DNA from: Maratus speciosus
Taxonomy: Eukaryota > Arthropoda > Arachnida > Araneae > Salticidae
Assembly: GCA_963932465.1 (NCBI GenBank)
Contig: OZ010791.1
Span: 157,164,012 to 157,228,011, forward strand
Reading direction: 5' to 3'
DNA length: 64,000 nucleotides
Within the stretch, counting starts at the first letter, position 1. Each line of letters begins with the position of its first letter. Of this stretch, positions 10,435 to 21,078 are shown one piece after another. The position numbers were made by a program, and so were the translations under genes. The notes below the pieces were generated by a model, which made no database searches, had not been told where the DNA came from, and saw nothing but the letters and a program-made list of their open reading frames with translations.

Positions 10435-11090
10435 CTTTTGGTAAAAGTTAAATTATAGTTGAAATCTTGGAATAACAGAAAATAAAAATCCCAGTTTGCA
10501 AAAATACTGTTAAATTTTCTAGTATACAATAATGGAGCTATTTCACCTTCATAAAAACTAATATTAGAAATTGTTGGTGGGAAATGGTTGGATTAAGGAG
10601 TGTATGGTAAAAAAAATAATAAGAGATAATGGAAAATGAACTAAAAGCTCGTCTTCAGCTATCATGGAGTACATTGATACGTATCAATGTGCCCCAACAT
10701 AGGCTGTATCAATGTGCCCCAAGCAGCCATTTTGAATAATATGAATCTCAAATCAAACACTTCATAATTTACCTAGCAAAAAAGAATGTGGAACTCATAA
10801 ATAGTAGCTTTACTTACCAGGGAGGGCATTATTTCCTGTTGAAAATACTAGAATAGCTGCATAATACCACTGCAATTGTACAACTCAAATTTACTTTTGA
10901 TCTACAAAAATACTAAATCAGCCGTTTCATTTCCTTAAACTACCGAATCACGACAAGACGTTTTGTAGGTAGTTATGTATACTAGGGCCATCTTTTGGAG
11001 CTGTTTTGAAACTTCCTGTAATGATGTTGTGAGCAGTAGTGGGGGTGTATATCAAGGTGCCCCATGTATCAATGTGCCCCAGTTCCCCCC
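9144..11090 (-). mobile_element. pogo-like deletion derivative
   Basis: Flanked by TA (9142-9143 and 11091-11092). TIRs are 'gggggaactggggcaca', with subterminal repeats of 'tgtatcaatgtgcccc' near the right end (about 10685, 10710, 11062). Transposase remnants are on the minus strand. A long T-run (about 10398-10434) lies just upstream of the N-terminal part. It is nested in the 9010-11348 element. Confidence 0.8.
9509..10390 (-). pseudogene. pogo-type transposase lacking its catalytic core
   Basis: Minus strand. The N-terminal part at about 10255-10390 reads AALEGNLSIRKAALMFNIKP, a psq-type HTH. It runs into a tail with YPVTPEDVRPYPIA and SRICTDSP (10026-10244), then a C-terminal domain at 9509-9838 (FVIVRFAKKRSVIHFVGQVK ... 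FMNRK). In autonomous relatives a DDE domain of about 250-300 residues lies between HTH and tail, and none is seen here. Frame changes join the three blocks. Confidence 0.65.
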
Positions 11091-11348
11091 TAATTATTGC
11101 AAAATTTTGTCGAGTCATTTCAAATTTTATAAAAATCGGATGTATAGTTTAATTACAGGGACAGTTAAAAATTTTCCGTTACATTATGGCTAATGGGAAA
11201 AAAATATTTCAAGTGCATTTTAATGATGTTACAGCCTTTCGAACAGAATGAAATTGATAGGCACTTATGAAATGCACTAGAATATACATTAAGTACAATA
11301 TGCGGTGCAAAAAATATTTATAAAACTAGTTATAGTACGAATGCACCT

Positions 11349-11940
11349 CATTTGCCACATCTGACGTGCAATTTCCAACCCTTTTTTTTCTGAAACTTTA
11401 CAAATTAATCTTTCATATCAGTCTCTAAATTCCTAAATGACATACATTTTCATTAAACTCCCCAAATTAATAAAAAGATACTCCAATAGAATGGCAAACC
11501 TCTTTGGGAAAAATTATATGGGTCTTGAGATAAAACACAAAATAAATCCTTGTTCACCCCTTTTCACTTTAGTGAATAATTTATGAAACGGGAAGAGGAC
11601 TCGGCGATCTCTTCTGATAAAGTGTCGTTCTTCCTAATGATACTTACCACAACATTAAGACTGAGAAATAGGGATTTTTCGAGGATTTTGTTCGCGCATA
11701 CGTTGTTTAATACGATATAGAACAACCCGAATCTATTTGTAGTATGTAGCGTCAAATAAGCAGTCATTAATCTATAAAGGACACGCTTCATTTATCTCCC
11801 GGGTTAAATATATTAGGAATAGATTAATACTGCGTGATTAAAATTATAGTTATTTCTAGCTCTGTGGGTAACATTTTGTGGCTGTGCAAGCAGCTAAACG
11901 AGTGATGCTCATGAAAATTTCTGTAAAATCTATAATCTGG
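11349..11940 (-). repeat. Repeat R copy B, right segment
   Basis: Parallels 1900-2426 and then 4626-4670 without a break. It is the uninterrupted version of the TTAA insertion site: 'gcagctaaacgagtg' at about 11885 corresponds to 'gcag-TTAA...TTAAaccagtg' in copy A. From 11940 to 12100 I see nothing further. Confidence 0.8.
11564..11791 (-). pseudogene. Repeat-R ORF, second copy
   Basis: 75 codons (MKRVLYRLMTAYLTLHTTNR ... CANKILEKSLFLSLNVVVSI), aligned with the ORF at 2085-2324. That both copies stay open across the same stretch, despite DNA differences, fits a former coding region. The possible piggyBac-tail identity is tentative. It ends at a different stop after SEEIAESS owing to small indels. 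Confidence 0.3.
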
Positions 11941-12102
11941 CACAGATCGTAAATGAGCTCGAGAGCCACACTTATATATTTGCAGTCATGTTCATATGTC
12001 TGTTATATTATAATGAATTACTATTACATACTAAATATTAATACATGTCAATACTAATTTTCACCAACTTCAATAATTTAATATAAAGTGCGTAGTGAAT
12101 AA

Positions 12103-12978
12103 GGGGCTGTGCAGTGCATAAATAACGTTATCACTTTAGGGGGGAAAGGGGTCTGGTACTTGATATCATAAGATATCTCTGTGTGGAGGTTTTTTTTTTT
12201 TTTTTTTTTGATATCGTTATCATTTTTTATCCAACCAAACTTTTTTTCAGTAACTTCTTCTAAACATCCAAATAGTCTGTAACGTTTTTTATTATTACTA
12301 TTTTTATATGTTTTAATGAAAATACAAAGCTGTTATTAAAGCCATTACATGTTTATAAAACCATTTCCTTCCAAAATTTGGAATACCCTAACATTTTGCA
12401 TGTCTGTTCTTCTGCTTTATGCGCATATAATTCGCTGTTAGAGAAATCAGGAGCATAATATGTAGGAAGTGATACTTGCGTTTACCAGTAAAGAAAGACA
12501 AATAATGTTGTCCACTGTTTTATTGATAAGTTCTGCTTTTAACACTCCCCAGACAGGGGGCAAGTGCAAGAAGACAATATTACTTTTGAATGCATTATGT
12601 AACAATAAGCTATTATTAAATACTTTTAAATAGTAACTAACTCTTTTCGGTGTTATTTGATATAAAATTATTTCATGTTTTGATATTTTATTGACTTCTT
12701 GAATCCGTAAAGTATGAGTTTAATAAATGTATAATTATATGTGTTATTATAATGTATAATTATATGTGATTGAATACACTGCAAGCGTATATATAAAAAA
12801 AAAAAAAAAGAAAAAAAAAGAATCTAAAAAAAAAAAGAAATTTTAGACATTGATAACGATATCAGCGGATTGAATGGGGGGGGGGGGGGGTCGAGGAATG
12901 ATTACGTATGATGTCGTAAGGTGGGAGGGGTCCAAAATTAGCAAAATGTTGATAACGTTATATATGCATAATAGCCCC
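12103..12978. mobile_element. TAA-flanked TIR element (Harbinger-like TSD)
   Basis: 876 bp between TAA at 12100-12102 and 12979-12981. The ends are 'ggggctgtgcagtgcata' and, reversed, 'ggggctattatgcatata', both continuing to 'aacgttatca'. Internal 'gatatcgttatca' and 'tgataacgatatc' (about 12210 and 12850) extend the inverted structure. It contains T, A and G17 homopolymers and no ORF. Three-base TWA duplications suggest PIF/Harbinger, but there is no transposase to confirm it. Confidence 0.55.
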
Positions 12979-12981
12979 TAA

Positions 12982-13990
12982 ACTCCATTAGCTAGTAGAA
13001 GAGGCCCAGTACTCGGAAGTGCTAATAGACTAGGCTTGCAATGTCCTATTCCAGTATTAGGATTATTGGAAAAATTTAGAAGAAGACTTTTGTTTATTTT
13101 TATTGTTTAATATATATATATATATTTTTATCGCGAGATTTAAAAAATACTTTTTTCAATACATAGTACATCGCATAATATGTATGTTGAAAATTGCCGT
13201 ACGCCTGTCTTCAAATTAAATTTCGCATTTATTTATTTGAAAATTTTTAGTTTGTATTGTTGATTTTATAGTTAGTGTTTAAGTTACTGTCTTTCTATGT
13301 ATGTGGGTTTTTTTTTTTTTTTTGTTTCAATTTTGTATAAATTTACTAAGTCATTTTGTTATAACTTTTAGGTTCTAATTTTCATCGAATTAGGACAGAA
13401 CTATTGAACATATATATATTTAATTATTACGAGACTGGGTGGAGAGTAAGATTGATTTAAATGCCTATAAAATAATATATGATATACACTTAGAAATGTC
13501 ATCAAGCTGAACAGTTGAGGCATTACATGAGCTTCTTAGCTGACACCAACTTTACATCATGTCAAGAAGTAAACGCCTTTCTAAATCTTAGGGAACCACA
13601 AGACAGTATGTGTATGTAGTATACATAGAAAATAAGTATTATAAACTAAAAATATTCTTATCTTTTTCTGGTATATGTAAAATTTTTCCCTTTATTAGAC
13701 TCTGGACATATTTTTGAAAAAAAAACATTTTTAAATAAAGATCCTAAAAAAACCCTTATAAACTCAATTTATATAGTAAACCTTTGAGTATTTATATAAG
13801 ATTTTCTCAGAATAACAGAGACTTAATGGTATCGCTTATATATTATGCCAATTTCAACAAAATAATTATAATTTATTTTTAAATATTATAATGTCTAATT
13901 GCTATTTATGATGCAGTTTTCCTCACCTTACTTTAATGTGTTGAAGTTAACCAAATTTAGGATCGTCAATTGTGATATTTTATTAAGGGG
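12982..13990. other. AT-rich non-coding stretch
   Basis: No ORF of interest, TIR pair or RNA gene seen. It has a TA microsatellite at about 13104-13126 and a T-run at about 13307-13323. Confidence 0.5.
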
Positions 13991-14373
13991 ACGCTTCACT
14001 CACTTGAAAATACCCGTCCGCTAATGTTAAACCTATAGGCAGGTTGTTTTCGAATTTCTCGTTTAAATTTGAATATTTTTAAACGAGCATGACCTCTAAA
14101 AGGACAATTTTGTACTTTTTCGATTTTGGTTGCAGATTTTTTTAATAAAAGTACTTTCTCTTTCGAAGCCGGTTCCGAAAGTGAAAGTACCATTATTAAA
14201 AAAATCTGCAACCGAAATCGAAAAAAATTAAAAAAAGCCATGATCGACCTAAGCTATCCTATGCAGAAAAAAAAAAGAATCGTTAAATATTCAAATTTAG
14301 ACGAGAAATTCGAAAACAACCTACTCATAGGTTTAACGTTAGCAAGCGGGTGTTTTCAAGTGACTGAAGAGTA
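13991..14373. mobile_element. Foldback element with mirrored ORFs
   Basis: Nearly a full palindrome. The left arm ('cttcactcacttgaaaat', 'aggttgttttcgaatttctc') and reversed right arm ('cttcagtcacttgaaaac', same second block) differ by a few substitutions. The centre at about 14150-14205 is itself palindromic. Because of the symmetry, short open frames appear on both strands (13996-14241 minus and 14126-14374 plus) and resemble each other. I treat neither as a gene. Confidence 0.65.
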
Positions 14374-14658
14374 AGTAAATGGAAAGTCTCATAAACACTG
14401 TCTTCATGGCTCTGTCATCATCTATTCAGAATTAAGTATTTCAATTTTGTAAACAGTCATAGGTTACAAGATGAAATGCTATAACAAAAAATATTTTTAT
14501 TAAAATAATTTTACTATTTTTAGCCGTTTCTTTAGAACAGTTTTATTTTTGTTATTTATTATTTACTAGGTATTTTGCAAAATCTATCTAGGTTAATCTT
14601 GAAAAGAAAATCTATATTCAGCATCGGTCATTTTCTAAAATAATACGCGGCAGATGTA

Positions 14659-15695
14659 CAGTCGTGGAAAAAAAAAAAAAAGTAAACACCCTTTACTAAC
14701 TCTGCAAAAAATTATGGTAGAAGAAAGTTACTGGTACCACACGATTGATATTAAAGTTTACTTTTAAATGGTGTATTTAAAATTTGCTTAGGGGGCCATC
14801 TACATATTAAAACGAACCATAACTTTGTTTTTTTCAATAGCAGTACACAATTCTGACAGCATAAATGAACTCTACACCCTTCAATTAGCCTAAAAACAAA
14901 TTTTTATGCAATTCGTACGGTACGTTTCCGATAAAATAATTATTTTAAATCGAGCGTATTTTAGGAGCTGTATCAAAATTGAAGTACGGTTCTCGATTGT
15001 TGACCGAGAGAGCCCCCTTCTTGATCAATGCACCTTAAGGAGAATGCTAGATTACAGGATAGCATCAGGAATTTCAAAATATCCAGTCACTTCTATCATA
15101 GTCCGCCCCTTAAACCATCATTTTGCCGTTTTTTAAGCATAATTTGAAAACTACTTGGAAGAAAAATGTGAAATTTTGGATTTCCATAAAGCAAGACTTA
15201 ATAAATCTAAATCGATCAAAAAATTTGTAGGTTGCAATTTATATTTTTTTCGAATATTACTTTCATAATTAATAATTCATATCATAAAATTATAAAGATT
15301 GCAAATTGAACGTATTTATGTTTGGATATTTTAGCATTATTGCTACACAAAAAATTAGCACATTAGGAGAAAATTTCAGGCGATATTAATGAAAATATGA
15401 AAATGTAATTTAACATTAGAAGCACTAGATTTTGAATGTTTATAATTCAAAAACTTATCATTCAAATGACTTGAAATTCGGTGTCTAGGCATAGTTTGAA
15501 CCAAAGATTTGAAATATCTCGTTAAAATTGAGTATTGTCATTGAAAAAAATGAAGTTTGGATTCGTTTAAATACGTAGATGGCCCCCTAAGCAAATTTTA
15601 TATACATCATTTAAAAGTTGACTTTATTTCCAATCGTTCGGTATCAGTAACTTTCTTCTACGGTAATTTGTTGAGGAGTTAGTAGGGGGTGTTTA

Positions 15696-15726
<31 letters not shown>

Positions 15727-15734
15727 CACGACTG
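14659..15734. mobile_element. Mariner-like long-TIR element, family M copy 1
   Basis: Flanked by TA (14657-14658 and 15735-15736). The ends 'cagtcgtggaaaaaaa' are followed by 'aagtaaacaccctttac' on both sides in inverted orientation, and the similarity continues inward ('ggccatctac', 'agtaactttcttctac'). The interior shares sequence with 25670-26427 and 29890-30527. It carries 'gaccgagagagccc' near 15003, also found duplicated at about 55832-55895. No intact transposase. Confidence 0.75.
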
Positions 15735-15937
15735 TACATTCGAAGAGTTTTATGAAGTAAGATTGACTCAATTCCAGAGGGAGCCGTAGATATAGGAAAC
15801 ATTTTATTTCGCTCTACTGCTATTTATGAGCAATACAAATTGTGAAAAAAATCTGGTAATCAGCAAAAATTTCTGGTCGACAGTAAAGTAATTATCCCCT
15901 TCCCGGTATAGTTAGATTTTGCCCGCTATTTGTAACG

Positions 15938-16177
15938 GTGTCAAATAACACCTTTTAAAAGATTTGGATTTATGGTTTTCCATTTGTAATTTTTAGATTG
16001 AAGCAATTACAAATCATTTTTAATACGGATCATAATCATTTACAAATCATTTCGACAAAATCACTACAACATAATTACAAATCATTTTTAAGATTTTTTA
16101 TGCATATTACGTTCAAAAACTGTGAGCAATATAAACATAAACACAAATCAAAACTTTTAAAAGGTGTCATTTGACAC
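15938..16177. mobile_element. Short MITE with internal repeats
   Basis: 240 bp with inverted ends 'gtgtcaaataacacctttt' and, reversed, 'gtgtcaaatgacacctttt'. The inside repeats 'aattacaaatcattttt' two to three times. No clear TSD. Confidence 0.55.
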
Positions 16178-16721
16178 TGGTAGAGATAGTGTTAATCATG
16201 GATTTTCAAAAAATACTAAAATTACATTTATGAATTGATCGAAAAATTATGATTATGAGCATGGTAATACCATATCTCTAACTGCCTTACTTCTTCAAAT
16301 CAATTAATAAGTTAGTTTGGAAAGTTAATATAAATTAAGTTTTTCGAAAAAAATTATCCAAAATTATAATTCTAAAAAAATTAAATATAGGTAGTACATT
16401 ATAAATTTTCTCTGAATGAAGTATGCAACATTACTAAAACAGCTTTTTTTTCTTTTTTTTTTTAACTAAAATCATACTTTCTTTTTATTAAAAAAAATTA
16501 TTTTGGAACAGATTACATAGGTAAACCATTGGCCAATATCTTTAAAATGTCTTCTTTAGGGCATTTTACCTTATAATAAGCGTTTTAGAAACTTTTTTTG
16601 TAATTTTTTTTTAATCTTTGATTTTAAACTACTGGCATATATTCTTGTGAGTGGCAGTATTTTTTTTTAATCCGAAGTACCACCTATCTATAGATTTCTC
16701 AAGTGAATCATCATTGGTCCA

Positions 16722-17176
16722 TTAATGCTGTTCTCATCTGCTCTGCTCAACAAGCGCAAAACGTTTTGACATATTTACAAATTCATTTTTTAACGGAAAG
16801 ATATAAAATTGGAAGGCCTGATAATGGAAGCGATTTGGAATCGAACTGTGTTTTCCATTTTTTGATAAATAAATTACGTATTGAGTTATAAGCAATTTTG
16901 ATCACGCGACAAAGACTTTTTTCACCCTTACTTGAGTAGTTATTCTTCTTTCGCGCGGAAATTCGGTTCAAAACACCTACTTTGATAACATTTTCTGAAA
17001 AATCTATTGCGTTTGAAAAAAAAAAAAAAGAAAAGAAAAGAAAGAGTAAACGGAAAACACAGTTAGATTACATAGTTTCTGAACAACAACACCTACTGGT
17101 TTCATGCATTTCCAAACAAAAATAAATTAAAACTTATGTCTTAAAGTTGCCCTTTTGAATTTTAGAACAGCCTTAA
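16722..17176 (+). mobile_element. TTAA-MITE, full copy
   Basis: TTAA at 16722-16725 and 17173-17176, with end 'GcTGTTCTCA' and reversed end 'GGCTGTTCTaAA'. Landmarks in order: 'ctctgctcaacaagcgcaaa', 'aacggaaagatataaaattg', 'gagttataagc', 'cttctttcgcgcggaaattc', 'gtttctgaacaacaacacc', 'gttgcccttttg'. All six major copies in the window share these. TTAA duplication and 12-bp TIRs point to mobilisation by a piggyBac-type transposase. A purine-rich run (about 17021-17048) is private to this copy. Confidence 0.85.
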
Positions 17177-17707
17177 ATGGTGACGCTTTTTTTTCACCAG
17201 TTAAAACATTTTGGTCACCAGTGGCGACCTTTCAACAACATTTATTAAGCCCTGATGATTAGTATTATTGTTTTAAAATACTGGCGAGATGAAAAAAAGA
17301 ATCTATCGCTGTTGCTCATAGAATAAATGTTATGCACGCGACCTGGATTCGTGGCTAAAATTCGTGTGCTGGCGGTAATTACTTTTGAATATTAGCATAG
17401 TGCTCTATGGGGCGTGTGTTATTAATGTTTATTTCACAAATAATATTGCAAAATATTGCCAAAATAAAAATCATTGTTGTAGCAATAGATACTTCATATA
17501 TTCTAAAAAAATTCAAAATATTATTCTGTGCGTAAGACTTACCTAAATTAGTCAAATATAGATTACATTTTATGAACGCAACCTGGGTCGAAGCTAAAAC
17601 GTGTTTGCTGGCGGTATTTGCACCTGAGCATACTGGCATTTTAGCGGTACCGTAGCTGGAATAATGGATCAAAACACCGCCAGTCTGGGGGTATGACGTC
17701 ATGTGCT

Positions 17708-17908
17708 TAAGGTCCGAGGCTAACGAAAAAGACAGGCTACCGCGGTGCATCCCACTTATCTTTTTTTACAGACCGCTGGAATCGCGTGATGCTCGAATCC
17801 ACCAATGTAGTTGCATGAAAGGAAGCATCACATCACTCTAGCGATCTGTAAAAAAAGACACTTGGGATACACCGCTGTAGCCTGTCTTTTTCGTTAGCCT
17901 CGATAACG
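17708..17908. repeat. Foldback, ~200 bp
   Basis: Inverted arms sharing 'gaggctaacgaaaaagacag' and 'ctttttttacaga' (left arm from about 17711, right arm reversed from about 17905). To its left, 17338-17400 and 17578-17645 are diverged direct repeats ('gtgctggcggtaatt' and 'ttgctggcggtattt'). No TSD found. Confidence 0.55.
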
Positions 17909-18794
17909 TCCATTTCCCGTTTTCAATTGCGGAAAAGCTTACACAGCCACTTCGCACGTGCTGTGCAAAGAATAGAATCAAAAAGTTTCAGCTTCGAGTT
18001 TTTGATATTAGTAACCAGCAGATTTACTATTGAGTTAACTTGTTTTCGTGTCACAATTACAATCGTAATATTCGAAAAAGCATATTTTGAGACCATCTAA
18101 AAAACAAAATTAAAAAACTTTTAATGGTAAAAAATAATCAAAAATAAGCACTTTAAAATGATAAACTACGCCAGCTTAACGTTACCCTGTAATCAAATTA
18201 ACTTTATTATCACTAATTGGTAGAACGCTACAGTTTACAGTCTATATTAAATTGAATTCTTCCCTCAATTTTAAGCTTTTTTACAAAAAGACTGAAGTGA
18301 AAGGAAGAGGAAACGTACATTTATATTGAAACATGTGACCACTTTCTTTACGAAAATGATAAGACTTCCTCAATGTACTCTCTTTTATACTGTCCTGGCG
18401 ACTAAGTACGTATGTAGAAATTTAAAGTAAATTTTATTTATTGGAAATCAGTACAACTTATAAGCAAAATTTAAACAGGAAAAAAAATAACTGAATAAAA
18501 ACTTTAAAAAAGATTTGCTTGTTTCTAGCTTTATATTTTCAGTTTGGGACGACTGAAGAGTAATATTTTTGCAGACTTGTGAATTCAAGCAAATCTAGAT
18601 CAATAAACTTTAAAACTGGGATTCCCCCCCCCCCCCGCCCCTTTTAAAAAAGAAGAAGAAGAAGAAGCACTAGAAAGGAATGATAAAAGAGAGAAAGGAA
18701 AAGGGAAAGAAAGCTATACAGAAAAAAAAAGGAAGAAGAACACTTAAACTGTTTAATTTTCAAAATTATATAGGGTGCACTTAGATATAAGGTG

Positions 18795-19068
18795 TGTTGA
18801 GAATTCACTGAAACAAGGACTGTAAATTGCTGGTTCTTAAATAACACTAATTAATGACAATCGTCGTGCTGTTTTTCCATTTAATATTACAACCTAGATT
18901 TGAATATTTCACAAATTTTGTCGGACACACATATCCGAACGAAAGTTTCACACACACTCGAAGGGAATTTTTTCCCTGCTCACAAGGATAAATTTCGAGG
19001 CGACGCAGCGCCCTCTCTATATTACATTGGTAACTAAATTAATATTTTAAGAATATAAGGATTAAACA
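18795..19068 (-). repeat. BEL/Pao 3' LTR
   Basis: 274 bp, starting TGTTGAG on the plus strand and ending TTAAACA. It is the downstream LTR in the element's minus-strand orientation. It differs from the other LTR at four sites (near 18826, 18894, 18897 and 19014). Confidence 0.95.
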
Positions 19069-19070
19069 TA

Positions 19071-19082
19071 TCGTCCCCCTTG
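19071..19082 (-). promoter_or_regulatory. Candidate polypurine tract
   Basis: On the minus strand, 'aaggggga' lies just upstream of the 3' LTR, separated from its TG by 'cgata'. This is the expected position for plus-strand DNA priming. The tract is short, so the assignment is positional. Confidence 0.5.
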
Positions 19083-19134
19083 AAGCCTCGAGGAGGGTTC
19101 AAAAAACAGTAAATAATAACATGCACAATAATAA

Positions 19135-19419
19135 TTACATTGAGAGTAAATACACCTTATTCATACTTCTCTTTACGTGTTTACATTTAGTCTTTATTGT
19201 CACAACACGAACTTTTTTGTCAAGTCCAGGAAAAAGCTCGGTAATACGTCCAAGTGTCCACTGCAGTGGTGCCGAATTGTTCATGTGCACAAGTACCAAA
19301 TCTCCAATCTTGAGATTAGGTATCGATTTCCACCACTTGGAACGCGGTTGCAATTGATGTAAATACTCTTTGGACCAACGTCCCAGAATTGTTGACGAAG
19401 TTTTTGAATGAGACGCCAC
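19135..19419 (-). pseudogene. BEL integrase C-terminal domain
   Basis: The minus frame has WSKEYLHQLQPRSKWW, then IGDLVLVHMNN, LGRITELFPG and VRVVTIKT. This is the SH3-like DUF5641 region that closes BEL/Pao polyproteins. It is out of frame with the integrase core (19281-19763). The shift lies near 19385-19405, between FWDV and WSKEY. It stops close to the candidate polypurine tract, as expected. Confidence 0.85.
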
Positions 19420-19763
19420 CTTTCACTAAGACACAAGTTTTTCGTTGGTTGCACTGGTTCAGTAAATTGGTGAATAGGACCGCCAACCAGGAAATGCGCT
19501 GGCGTCAACGCGTTCAAATCACTGGGATCAGACGATAATGCAGTGAGAGGTCTGGAATTTAAACAAGCCTCTATTTGAAGAAGAAGGGTGTAAACCTCTT
19601 CGAAACTAAGGAGTGCAGAGTTAGATACTTTCGTTAACATTTGTTTAGCACTTTTAACTGCTGCTTCCCACAAACCTCCAAAATGTGGTGTATATGGAGG
19701 AATGAAGGACCACTCAATGCCCTTCATAGAGCAGAAATCCTGTACCTTTTCTTCTCGACACAA
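19281..19763 (-). pseudogene. BEL integrase core, second half
   Basis: Carries WSFIPPYTPHFGGLWEAAVK, with the catalytic glutamate in GLWEAAVK, then the conserved NSRPLTAL and LTPAHFLVGG blocks. Just upstream in the same frame is ISDNGSNF, with the second aspartate, and an in-frame TGA (19845-19847) where relatives usually have arginine. That TGA is consistent with CGA-to-TGA. The tail after FWDVGP is out-of-frame sequence. Confidence 0.85.
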
Positions 19764-19905
19764 TAGAGCTAGTTCCTTAAGGTGCCTGGCAGCTCCCTTA
19801 AAATTAGAACCGTTATCGGAGATTATCTTACTCGGACAGCTTCTTCAAGAGATGAATCGGCGTAATGCAGCAAGGAAACATGCAGTAGAAAGCTCAGACA
19901 CCAAT

Positions 19906-21060
19906 TCAAGGTGTATGGCCTTTGTAGCTGTGCAGATGAAGGAGGAAAATATACGACTTGAATTTGTCGACCGATCTTTTATGAGCACATTTAGTATAGA
20001 TAGGACCGGCATAATCCAATCCTACGATGTCAAAAACGCGAATCTGCATAATCCGAGTAGATGGTAGATCTCCCATCAATTGAGGAGAAGCCCTTAAATT
20101 CCATTGAAGGCATTTTATGCAATTTCTAATTTGCTTGCGAACTGTAGAACGACCATCTACGAACCAAAACTTTTGTCGTATTAGTGACAGTGTAAGCTGT
20201 GGACCAGCATGAAGGTTAGTGACATGATAATATAATATGAGCTTAGTTGTAAATTCGTGTTTTTTTGGCAACAGCATGGGATGATTTTGGTCATAGTTTA
20301 AACTTGAATGATTTGCTAGTCTGCCTCCTACACGAATTATACCATTGCTATCCAAAAACACATTCAAAGGTAGCAATTTGCTCTCCCTTGGCAATGGTTT
20401 TCCTTCAACTAGGTAATTCAATTCCGATGAAAACTCAAACTTTTGGATTAAATTCACAATACGGATAATTGCTCTATCAAGCTCTTTTGATGTTAACCAA
20501 CCTAAAATTCTTGACTCACCTGGACGGCTATTGCTTAGAAATCGTAAAATCCAAGCACACACACGGATTAATTTTGAAAAAGAAGATATTTTAGCTATAA
20601 ATTCAGGCAATGACACCATTTTTGTAGCACATGTAGTTGCAGTAAATTTCCTTTCTTCCTTTCGGAAATTATCTGATAGTGATGAGGCATCATTTATGTC
20701 AAACTCGGCTTGTTCCTTTAAGGGCTGACTTAGCCAATCAGGACCATGGAGCCACAAGTCATTATTTACAAGTTGAGATGGTAATAGACCCCTTGTGCCA
20801 ACATCAGCTGGATTGCAAGTTCCAGGAACGTGATACCATTTCACTGAGGGGATGGTTGTTTGTATTTTAGACACCCTGTTAGCCACAAATGGTTGCCATC
20901 GATACGGTTCGGTTAACAACCACGCTAACGTTATAGTGGAATCTGTCCAAGCCAGTGTATTTTGGATTGGTAAATGGATATCTCTCAAAACCACTTGCAA
21001 AACATCAGCAAGTAATAATGCTGCACATAACTCCAGACGAGGCAAGGATTGTGTCTTCAA
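19906..21060 (-). pseudogene. BEL RNase H end and integrase N-terminal half
   Basis: Begins at the conserved KTQSLPRLELCAALLLADVL block, then AWTDSTITLAWL (RNase H). Further on are an integrase zinc finger (HVTNLH ... CIKC, H-x4-H/C-x2-C) and VGLDYAGP with the first catalytic aspartate. The same frame continues upstream through a TAA (21079-21081) into the RT ORF. A frameshift near 19935-19960 moves the integrase core into another frame. Confidence 0.9.
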
Positions 21061-21078
21061 GGGAGCAACTCTCGTTTT

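Larger units (their letters stand above)
9010..11348. mobile_element. Unclassified TIR element
   Basis: Inverted ends 'ggtgcgttcgtaattata' (left) and, reversed, 'ggtgcattcgtactata' (right). Sequence on both outer sides belongs to repeat R copy B (to 9009, from 11349), which supports an insertion. Near the left end is a CTGT/CCGT tetranucleotide run at 9063-9089, followed by 'aaaactacccaaccgaacgg'. It has no coding of its own and holds the pogo derivative at 9144-11090. The TSD is not clear. Confidence 0.5.

Noticed and set aside
17379..17750. 123-codon open frame on the minus strand, among the longest outside TE genes
   Set aside because: It overlaps a foldback and two diverged direct repeats, has no recognisable domain, and its hydrophobic stretch is what AT-rich DNA gives by chance.
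18644..18847. Open frame rich in Ser/Leu/Phe (minus strand)
   Set aside because: It is the translation of an AAG/AGAA purine-rich microsatellite (about 18649-18735), so the composition explains it.
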